A stretch of 64,000 bases of DNA. Source: Solenopsis invicta. Taxonomy: Eukaryota; Arthropoda; Insecta; Hymenoptera; Formicidae. Below, one piece after another: positions 55,222-64,000 of this stretch. The translations under genes and the position numbers were made by a program. The first letter of the stretch is position 1. The number at the start of each line of letters is the position of its first letter. A model generated the notes under the pieces. It was given only the letters and a program-made list of their open reading frames with translations, was not told the origin of the DNA and did not search any database. The DNA is taken from NCBI RefSeq assembly GCF_016802725.1, contig NC_052672.1:4275249-4339248 (forward strand). Reading direction: 5' to 3'.

Positions 55222-55845
55222 TTAATTTATTATTGTAACCTTGAATATTAAAAACAAATGATGATCCCCTTTTTCCCACCCATCCGCGTCCAAATCCATT
55301 TCTCCATCCTTCTCTCGATCCTCCTCTCCATCCTCCTCTCCATTCTCTTCTCCAGCCTCCCTTCCATCTTCCTTTCCACCCGCCTCTTCCTCTCCAATTG
55401 CCTCTTCCTCCTCTTTCATCTCTTCCGCTTCTTGCCCCTCTTATTGCGCCTCTTGCGCTTCTTCCGCCTCTTTGGTCTCGCGTACCTCGTTTTCCATATC
55501 TGAAAAAAAAAAAATAATATTATAATATATGAATTGTAAAAAAATAGTTAAATAAAATACAACACTCATTTAAAAAAATTAGTAGCATATATCTTACATT
55601 TTGTTTCTTTCCTCGAGATCTTTTCCTCCTCTCTTTGTCCTTTCTTTCTTTTTTTTCTCCTCCTTCTCCTCCACCTTTTCCTCTTCTTCCTCCTCCTCGC
55701 CCAGTAATGCCTCTTCATCTATTCCTTCCTCAACATCTCTGTCAATCTCCATTTCCTCCTTTTCTTTCTTTTTCGCTTTTTTTCGCTGTCCGGACCTATA
55801 TATTATAATTTTAAGCAATAACATACAATAAATTAATTTGGACAT
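55222..55845 (-). CDS. Hypothetical acidic, low-complexity two-exon ORF
   Basis: Exon 1 (55845 to about 55600) is Lys/Glu-rich (QRKKAKKKEKEEMEID…EEALLGEEEEEEEK) and ends at a GTAAGATA donor. A pyrimidine tract and CAG at about 55502-55504 precede exon 2. In the spliced phase exon 2 would be rich in Arg, Gly and Trp; in another frame it is Glu/Asp/Gly-rich to a stop at 55222. Not recognised. Low-complexity purine-rich DNA can keep such frames open by chance, so coding status is uncertain. Confidence 0.3.
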
Positions 55846-55948
55846 TTTTTAAAAACCTGCACAACAATATCAAAATCACAACGACCGTAAAGATTACAGA
55901 ATCGATCTCTTGGCTTAATAATTTGGACCTACTGTAACGCGAATATTC

Positions 55949-56065
55949 CAGAAGTTCGAATTTACGTATCAAATCAACGCATACAGCATTATTTGTCCTT
56001 GTTTAACGTCCAATAAACTACAAAGACAATATATGCATTTGATACATACATTCGAACTTCTGGAT
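55949..56065. mobile_element. 117-bp MITE
   Basis: Ends CCAGAAGTTCGAAT…ATTCGAACTTCTGG; arms also share GTATCAAAT and complement. Confidence 0.7.
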
Positions 56066-56115
56066 TATGTGTGTTAAGATAGATTCAGATTATTGAGCTA
56101 ACAGGGAGTCATCCT

Positions 56116-56160
56116 GATATCAAAGTGATTGCAAAATGATATCAAAGTGATTGCAAAATG
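56116..56160 (+). repeat. 22-bp tandem duplication
   Basis: GATATCAAAGTGATTGCAAA(AT) twice in a row. Confidence 0.9.
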
Positions 56161-56776
56161 TCGATCAATCACGATTTACTTTTATGTCATATTGACGCTA
56201 TTATGATTCGTTGTTCTACTTGGGAAGAGGTCGATTCTAATACATAATTTAGCGGAATGAATGCATGTATTTACATATCCCAAACAAATACGTGTTTTAA
56301 TATGCGTGTTGTTTGGGATGTTATAAAATAAAAAATGTTTCTACTTACATTTTTAAGCACTTGAATGCTGCATTCACTGCACTGTTTAAGTGACAGAATA
56401 ATAATAACGACAGAATAATCGTGCGTGGCAATACACGAATTAAAAATGACAATCGATGGTGGGGAGCGGGAAGCAACCGGCAATAGACGGTGAGGAGGGA
56501 GGCAGGATTCGCGGCTTCAACAGAGATTTCAATTTGTTTTGAAGACGTTTAAACAAAACAAATCAGTTGCAATCGCGGATGCATCTTTTAGCATATTTCG
56601 TGTTCACGTAGATATAATAAATTTGCAAGATTCGTATTGTTAATATTTGTATTTATTTACATTTATTAATCATAAACTTTCGCGCATTGGATTTATTTAA
56701 TTAGCAATTTAAGAAAAGTGGGTTTGTAAACAAGTTTAATTATCAGTGAAGGAAGATAAACGGCAAATCGAAAAAA

Positions 56777-56939
56777 ATGGCAAATCGAAGTGACTTGAAC
56801 AATACATGCACGTCTGAAAACTTTTATAAAAGGTGCATGTATAAAGATTGTATAAATGGACGTGTGTCTCATGATAAATGTATATATAGATTTCCACTAC
56901 CGACAGATGCTAGGCAAAATATATGGATACGTAATAGTG
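56777..56939 (+). CDS. THAP-domain exon 1 of a P-type transposase gene
   Basis: Starts MANRSDLNN; carries the first half of a THAP zinc finger: CMYKDC (C-x4-C), then YRFPLPTDARQNIWIR. The GTAAGT donor at 56940 leaves phase 1, and exon 2 at 60953 continues the domain in phase (NASLEKWSRTSL, then CENHF, the C-x2-H pair). THAP domains bind element ends in P transposases and occur in THAP9. Coding intact within this exon. Confidence 0.85.
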
Positions 56940-57068
56940 GTAAGTTTATGTTTATTTATGAGTTTCTCATACATAAAAATACTCTAGTAGCGTTTTCTGC
57001 AGAGCAGAATGTGTGTAGTTATTATATGTAGCAAAAGTTAAATGTGCAAAACATTATTGTCAATATGG

Positions 57069-57594
57069 CCCTGCTGACAGTCTGTCAGCAAGATTCGTTA
57101 ATGTACACACACCGGCATAAATGATATTTCTTACGCGAGGCACTCACGCGCAAAGCTGCGTACACGTTTGTATGTATGTATATAAATTCGCTCGAAATTC
57201 TCTTAGTTAATTTTATGGATTCTTAGAATCGTCTGACCGTCCGGCTCTCGGTCACAGCTTCTTATATTTTTTGGATAGACACACACATGCGTACGTTTAT
57301 CGAAAATTGCTCCCGAATATCGCTAATTTCACCCGCGACGTCGTCGATTTTGAACAACATCTATTAACTTAATGATGCCAATTACCGCTTCGATTTCGAA
57401 CGCCGAGGCTCGCTCCGGAAAACGACTCCGATTTCATCTATCAAACCCCGCATCTCATACACGCAACTCTATCTTTATTTCTTCGATCTCTTCATCTCTC
57501 TCTCTTTCTTTCTCGCTTTCTCTTTCGCACATTTTCTCTCTCTCACTCTCATTCTCATTCTCTTTCTGTAACTAATATTTCTAACATCCTACAC
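57069..57594 (-). repeat. Solo LTR or LTR fragment related to gypsy 1
   Basis: Ends in a CT-rich run followed by CTAACATCCTACA, the same arrangement as the end of the gypsy LTR at 22920. Start not fixed; no clear target duplication. Confidence 0.5.
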
Positions 57595-59488
57595 TATTTT
57601 CCAAAATTTTTGTATCAGAATTAATTTCTTTAATACTATTAAAAATTATAACGGCGTGCGACAAAATATTGTGATATTCCGCGTAACACTGATGATATCG
57701 CAGTAATTTTTTTTAAGTACAATTTAACATAGAGAAAAAATATCAAATAGAAAAAACTGCAAAATTTGACTTTTTTACAAAAATATTCATAAAATTTTTA
57801 ATTTTTGAGATAATTCAACCAAAATTTAGGGGTTTATTCTCAAGATAGTATACTTTCAGATAAATTTAACATAATGAACAAATTCAAATAAAAACAATTT
57901 TTCCAGATGTTTCCATTCTTTTCCCGATTGTTTCAAATATTCTTAAAAAATTTATTGTTAAACAAATACTGAAGAAAATAACTTTTTTGCAATATTCATA
58001 CTTTTTTTGTAAATTAAAACATTTTTCAGTAAAAATTAAAAAGAAATTGAGTTACTGTTATCAACAATAAAGTTATGAATTTTTATACAAAATGGTAGTC
58101 AAACTTTTATTTGTTTAGATCTTTATTAATTTTGCAATTAAAAATTCTTTTCGCACAAAATTACATCTCCCTGAGTACTATAAATGTGCAAAATTGAAAA
58201 CATTTCTGAGAATTGACTGATCCGTTTCATACGGAATAGCCCACATACAAATAAACTGTTTATAGATATTTGTTGTAGAAACTTAATTAAAGCAGATTCT
58301 TTCCCTCACTGCAGTCTGCAAACAGAATGCTGCAATTTTTACAACAGATACGTGCAAGTTTCTTGCAAGAATCTGCTTTATAGAATCTTTCGAAATCTTT
58401 CAAAGGACTTGAGCAGAATGAAGAAACAGATTGTAACGTTCTGCTGGCAAAAAGATCTGTTGTAAGATTTATAGCAGTCTTGCAGCAAATTGCTACTAGG
58501 GTATATACAGAGTGTCCCAAAATCTGCACCCTCGGAGTACATGATACTTTGTGCTAAAAGAAACAACTTTTTCCTTTAGCACAATTGCGAAGGACAAATA
58601 GTTTTTGCGGGACAGCTGATTAAAGTTAACGAATAAGCGTTTTTAGATATGCAACACTCAGGAACAACGCGCTCCTCATTCACTTGTTCCTATTGTGTAG
58701 CTAGTATTTGTGATTAATATTTTAAGATGCTAATGCGGTTGTGTTATAATTAGTTTACCACATTTTAAGACAGTTTTAAACATAAACATCCCAAGACAGT
58801 TTTAAATATAAAAATCAATTATAAATATCGGGTCTCAATCTTCCTTTCCGTATTGTTATTGCTTAAAATATAAAAAGTTAATAAAATAAATATTAATTTT
58901 ATTCAGTACGTATTAAATAAATAAAAAAATTATCTAATTCTGTAAGTTTATTTGAAAATAAAGATAAATGTATAAATAATAAGATGCTTTACTCACTAAC
59001 AATAAGTGTTCTATTTTTCTAAATATTGCACAGTTGTGAACGATAATTAAATAGTATTAATAAATAAGTAGTTTAAATAATATCACTAAGCCTAAAGAAT
59101 AGTTTACTAATTATGCAAGCTATGATCATGTATTCTTCTCGCTAGACGCACGATCGAGAAAGAAAATATGATACGATCAGGTTGTAGGTCGGTGTCCTCA
59201 CGCTCTGTGCGAGCGAGCTATCGCGGTATTTTGTCGTTCGCCGTTTTACTTTTGAATAGCGTAAAAGAAATTTACTCGGTTACAAAATTTGTTTGAAAAA
59301 TAGTGTAAATAAAATTTCAATTTTTATTAATAAATATTTAACGTAGAACAATATTCTGAAAAGTAAACCCCGAATAACGTCTGATGTCGATTTTTGTTAC
59401 ATTTCTTACAGTCGTTTGTTATATCAAAATATAAAGAAATCTGTCACTTATTTTAGCTCAAATTAATTTCTTCAATTAAAAAGAACGG

Positions 59489-59629
59489 GAGTGTCCAAGT
59501 TGCGCACATACACGATTGAACACCACCAATCATAGCAGCCGATGCTTAAAATATTTCCGTTGGTTGGGTTAGATTAAATTACGTGATTGGTGGTGTCCGA
59601 TCGTGTCTGTGCGTAACTGGGCCTCACTC
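59489..59629. mobile_element. ~140-bp MITE
   Basis: Inverted arms contain ACACCACCAATCA and complement TGATTGGTGGTGT, and GTTGCGCACATACACGAT paired with ATCGTGTCTGTGCGTAAC. Confidence 0.65.
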
Positions 59630-60952
59630 AAAAGAACCATTTGTATTTTACACAAATATACGATTTTACATATGTTTAAAATATTATTTCTCAACAATAG
59701 GAATAAATCTACACGATTTTTTTAAACTCGACGTATGGAATATGAAAAAAATAAATTAAGAAACGCAGTTTACAACTTGCAAAAAATTTTATTTAGACAA
59801 CCGAGAGATTCATTAAAAGTTTACGTTGCAAAAACTAAAATTAATCAAAGAATCTCAAATTTCATTACAGTTATGCAGCATGTAAACAAATCCAACTTAC
59901 TCCTGTTTTAATTAATATGTCTTATCTTTGTTTTTTATTTTAAAATGTTTTCATTTTTTAATATTTCGTAAATTAAAATTGATTTTTAATATTTCGTCAA
60001 TAAAAGGTAAAACTTTTTTACCTTTTATTGACATGTTTTTTATATTTCTTTATTTTTAATATTCTTAGATCTTGTTTTTCTTATGATTGCGTAATAATAA
60101 AACAAAGTTAATTGTTTAGGAAACAACAGTTGCAAGTTATTCGAAATAATTTTCAAAAATATGCCCATATAGAAAAACATTGTAAGTTGCGCAATGATGA
60201 CAGTTACAATCTGTCTAAATTATATCAAATAACAGGCTGTCGTATTTTTTGAAGAATTAATGCATTTTATAAAAGCATTACATTTATCAAAAAAAAGACT
60301 AAAAATATTACAAATAAGAAGAATATAAAAGATATGTACAAATTAAAAATAACAAAATAATGTAGGAAATATTACAAAAATAAAAAATATTTTAAAATAT
60401 GTAAAAAATTAGCAAATATGAAAAAGATAAGAAGCAAAAAAAAAAACAGAAGCAAGTAAGATTAGTTTATCTCATTGTCAGTAATAGTGATAGTTAAAGA
60501 TTCTTTAATTCTTTTAGTTAAGAAAATGTAAGATTTATCCAGATCAGCCACGCTGCTATTTTGCAATGTAATCTTCGAGTAAAATCGCATTTCGAAACTA
60601 TTTTTTTAATATTCTATATTTTTCGAGTTTTAAGAAATCGGGCGTGCATTTATTCTTACTGTTAGAAAATAATGTTTTAAACATACTTAAAGTTGTGTAG
60701 TTGCGTAAAATACAAATAGTTCTTTATAATCAAAAACATCAATTTGAGCCAAATTGAATGATTTCTTTATATTTTATTAAATAAAATAAATAGCACTATT
60801 TTTAAATCTCATTACACGGGGTTTTATTGTATGTTATAATTTGTTGTTATTTAATAGTTAATTATTTAATATTTTATTTATATTTTCTGTATCATGCTTT
60901 AGTAAAATTTAATTGTAATTCTCAACGTTTCCTTTTTATTACTCTATTATAG

Positions 60953-61922
60953 GAAACGCTAGTCTAGAAAAATGGTCACGTACTTCTCTACGTGCCGGAT
61001 TGTGCGAAAACCATTTTACTATAGATTCATTTAATCCAAATAGTAAGGGATAAAAATATTAAGGGATTAAAAAAGGACGCAGTGCCAATCCCATTTGATT
61101 TAAGTGTCGCTCAAAATAATTTCAAAAAATGTGACAGAAAAAGAACGAATTTAAGTGAAACAGAGGCATATATATCTGAAAATATAACGAGGCAGTTACA
61201 ATCTGAAAAGAATGAAATGAACATAACGTCACTTACATCTATTTCCAACAATATATCAATTGAAGAGCAATCACAAGAGCCTCCACTAAAAACTTATAAA
61301 TCAAAGCTGAATTTTGACAACTCAGAAGAAGACATTAGCGAATGGATACATCTTGAGCCAGATATGTATAAGAAAAATTCAACGGCTATTGCGCATAATT
61401 ATGTAAAGAACATTTTTCAAAGCTCAGTGCCAGTTCCATTTGAATTTAATGTTGCTCAGAACAATTTAAAAACATATAATAGAAAAAGAAAAAATTTTAT
61501 TAAAACACAGGCTAAAAATCAAGCTGAAAATATTACAAAGCAATCACAATTTGAAAAAAATGAAACAAACGTTACATTACTTACATCCATTTCCGACAAT
61601 ATATTAATTGATGAGCAATTACAAGAACCTCCATTAAAAACTTATAACTCATGGCTGAATGATGTTGACAGCTCAGAAGAAGAAGATACTAGCAAATGGA
61701 CACATCTTGAGCCACGTATGTGTAAAAAGTTCAACAGTTGCTACGCATATTAATGTACAGAACAGAAATGCAGAAAATAAAGAAAATATAACAAATAAGA
61801 AGCAAAACAACATCATTAAATCTTTAAAACGTAAGATAAATCAATTACAAAATAATATAAGATTTTTAAAATATCAATTACGTACCGCTCCAAGATATAG
61901 AATACCAAAAACACAAAAGTAA
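60953..61922 (+). pseudogene. THAP exon 2, duplicated linker and coiled coil
   Basis: The THAP second half (GLCENHFTIDSFNP) runs to a TAA at 61051. The linker is open in another frame from 61082 to 61753 and contains two tandem copies of about 113 residues (VPIPFDLSVAQNN… and VPVPFEFNVAQNN…, each ending …WIHLEP/WTHLEP). After a further frame change, IIKSLKRKINQLQNNIRFLK (to 61922) is a heptad coiled coil of the kind that dimerises P transposases. At least two frameshifts. Confidence 0.8.
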
Positions 61923-61982
61923 AATAGAAAGTTTGTAAAACAAATAATAAATAAACAAAATCTACATCCCATTGCAAAAACT

Positions 61983-63781
61983 ATGATAAATTTGCAGCTA
62001 CATCCGCCACGTACGCCATACACGCAAGAAGAAAAAAATCTTGCAAGGCAATTATATTACTATTCACCTTCTGCATTCTGTCGTTTAAGAAAAGCAGGTT
62101 GTAATTTTCCGGGACAGCGAACAATTCGAAGGTGGCTGGAAGAACATGATATCATACCAGGATTTTGTGACTTTATATTTCAAAAATTAAAAGACAAGCT
62201 TTCTCAGCTTCCAATAGAGGAAAGAGTGTGCGCTTTAAAATGGGACGAAATGTCTATAAAAAGTTATGAGGAATATTCGCAGAAATTAGATCAAATAGAA
62301 GGTCTTGTTGATCTTGGACCTTTAGGAAGAAAGTCGGACAGAAGTAAATGTGTTTTTGTATTCTGTATAGATAGTTTAACTGCGCATCATCCATGGCGTC
62401 AGCCTTTAGCATACTTTCTACCAGGAAAATGTATGAAAGCAGAGAAAATAGTGATATTAATAAAAGAATGTCTAGATAGACTAAACGAAGCAGGAGCTGA
62501 CGTGCAACTTTTAACATGTGACCAAGGAACTAGCAATCAAAGTGCTTATGCTCAACTGGATATTAATACAGATAAACCATATTTTACACATAACGGTAAA
62601 ACATATTATGCCTCATTTGATTTTCCACATTTGATAAAAAAATTGACAAGTTTCTTGAGGAGACATACTAATCTGTATTGTGATGGAAAAATAATTGCAT
62701 CATATTCAGATATCGAAATGACATGGTCTATCGACAATGCCACAAAAGGAGATTCAAATTTGTTATCTCACATCACAGAAGCGCACATTCGTCCGAATAA
62801 TTTCGAGGAGATGAAGGTTAATTTAGCATTCCAGTTATTAAGTCATAAGGTTGCATGTGCGATAAAAACAACTGGCAATAAAAAAGAGTTAGACACTGAA
62901 ACATGGGAAGCAACTGCTGATTTTGCAGAACGTATGAATAATATTATTGATGCGTGTAATAGTTACAGTATTAAAATAAAATTTGGCGGAAAATGGCCAT
63001 TGTCCCCCAAGAATCCCGATTTAATTATTCTATTAACAGATTTCACTGAATGGTGCTCAAGATCGTCAAAATCACCAAAAATGTAACTCAAATGCCATGT
63101 TTCAGAGGCCTTGTTTTAACTACACGAGCTATTCTTGCAATTTATGAAAAACTTGCAAATCAATTTCAAGGATTTGAACTTGCAACAGGATTGTGCAACC
63201 ACGAATCGGTAGAGCACTTATTTTCTAAACTTAGAAAACGTGGAGGGCATAATCCAAATCTAACAGCAAGAATGGTACGATTATCTATGAGACATATACT
63301 GTCAACAGGATATATACAAACAAGCGACAAAGGTAACGTCGAATGTCCAGAAAGTGAGGCACTTATTACTCAACCAAGTCAACTCATGAAAGAGGTAGAA
63401 AAAGTCATGAATACAAGTACTGCTACTGTAGAATATGCTGACTTTGAAGATGAGTCATATTTAGAAGATGCGCAACTTTTGGAAGAATATGCAGATTTTG
63501 AAAATATTGAAAATATAGAAAATATAACTCCACTGAGTGGTTATGATGAAAATGCTATTGCATATTTTGCCGGATTTGTAGCACGACGAAGTGTAACAAA
63601 AACTAAATGTGAGAATTGTCGTAACGATATGATGAAGACTCCCATGGATGATGCGACAGCAAATGAAAAATATATTGAATATCGTGAATATTCAGATGAT
63701 GATGATGATGATGATGATGCTCCTGCAGTGACAAAATTAGTGAGGCCAACTACTCTTTTAACAAATATAACGAAAACATAA
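61983..63781 (+). pseudogene. P-type (THAP9-like) transposase catalytic region
   Basis: Frame 61983-63086, then a shift to the frame ending at 63781. Motifs: RTIRRWLEEHDI; ALKWDEMSIK (first D of the RNase H-like fold, near 62245); LLTCDQGTSNQSAY (second D, near 62518); FDFPHLIKKL (near 62620); WEATADFAERMNNI. Then GFELATGLCNHESVEHLFSK (63170 region) and MVRLSMRHIL, both typical of the P family C-terminal half. An Asp run (63700-63720) follows. The single shift near 63060-63090 breaks the protein. Confidence 0.88.
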
Positions 63782-63803
63782 AACATTAAAAACATTAAAT
63801 CAT

Positions 63804-64000
63804 ATGTGGCAAAATTATTGGGCATCCAATCACGTTCTTGAAAATATTGTAGCTGCATGTGTTCAAGCAACAAATAAAAATCACGCTGGATGGTTGGACA
63901 GTAGTCACAAGTGTTATAATCATCGAATGCAAGCTTTGAAATATTTGATTACTGTAAAAACATATTCACGCACTAGATACAACAATCGTGAAGAGAAAAT
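63804..64000 (+). pseudogene. P-type transposase C-terminal tail, runs off the window
   Basis: Open frame MWQNYWASNHVLENIVAACV … HAGWLDSSHKCYNHRMQALK to the window edge. It looks like the final part of the same transposase after another frame change near 63781-63804. Confidence 0.6.

Larger units (their letters stand above)
56940..60952 (+). other. 4-kb intron of the THAP/P gene
   Basis: GT at 56940 and AG at 60951-60952. Mostly AT-rich. Holds an LTR-like piece (57069-57594), a possible MITE (58285-58500, right end TTGCAGCAAATTGCTACTAG), a TE-terminus-like CAGAGTGTCCCAAAATCTGC at 58507, a MITE at 59489-59629 and a hairpin at 59997-60031. Confidence 0.7.

Overview
The window is nuclear DNA of an insect, AT-rich and built almost entirely of transposable elements. 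Spliced genes, TA-flanked mariner/Tc1 elements, Ty3/gypsy and BEL/Pao retrotransposons, a THAP/P-type transposase, a mitochondrial nad3 fragment and pieces of the animal genes HUWE1 and beta-1,4-galactosyltransferase are all present. The mariners and the DUF4806 and tnp2-like proteins look like copies I know from Hymenoptera, so an ant or relative is my best guess (inference, not proved). I see no tRNA, rRNA or CRISPR, and no host gene that is clearly intact.

Layout. (1) 1-27 kb is one PIF/Harbinger element blown open by insertions. Its HARBI1-like transposase (1-1652, +, 5' end off the window) faces a MADF/BESS accessory gene on the minus strand. That gene's three exons (27043-26839, 26718-26556, 2804-2414) still join in frame across a 23.75-kb intron. 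(2) The intron holds a Tc1-type element (2935-24215) with about 1.7-kb terminal inverted repeats, abutting a palindromic element (24218-26331) that carries a nad3 NUMT. Each long terminal repeat contains the 3' exons and introns of a HUWE1-like HECT ubiquitin ligase gene; a beta-1,4-galactosyltransferase fragment lies between the arms. A BEL/Pao retrotransposon (3072-9667) sits in the left arm and a gypsy element (16444-22920) in the right arm; a mariner (18114-19435) sits inside that gypsy, giving four nesting levels.

(3) 27.6-34.1 kb is a cluster of fold-back elements, MITEs and a 133-bp satellite. (4) 35.4-49 kb holds two minus-strand TE-type genes, a multi-exon DUF4806 gene and a tnp2-like (CACTA-type) transposase. 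They are interrupted by a CCCAGC-ended element, a GGGGAGACC-ended element, a second mariner (41062-42341) and a second gypsy (42797-47498). (5) 49-56 kb is mostly non-coding, with repeats, perfect hairpins, a gypsy 3' remnant followed by a zinc-knuckle ORF, and an acidic low-complexity ORF. (6) 56.8-64 kb is a broken P-type (THAP9-like) transposase gene with a 4-kb intron, running off the right edge.

The most notable feature is the capture of host gene exons, introns included, inside the terminal repeats of a DNA transposon. Target-site duplications and matching empty sites elsewhere in the window let much of the insertion order be read directly.
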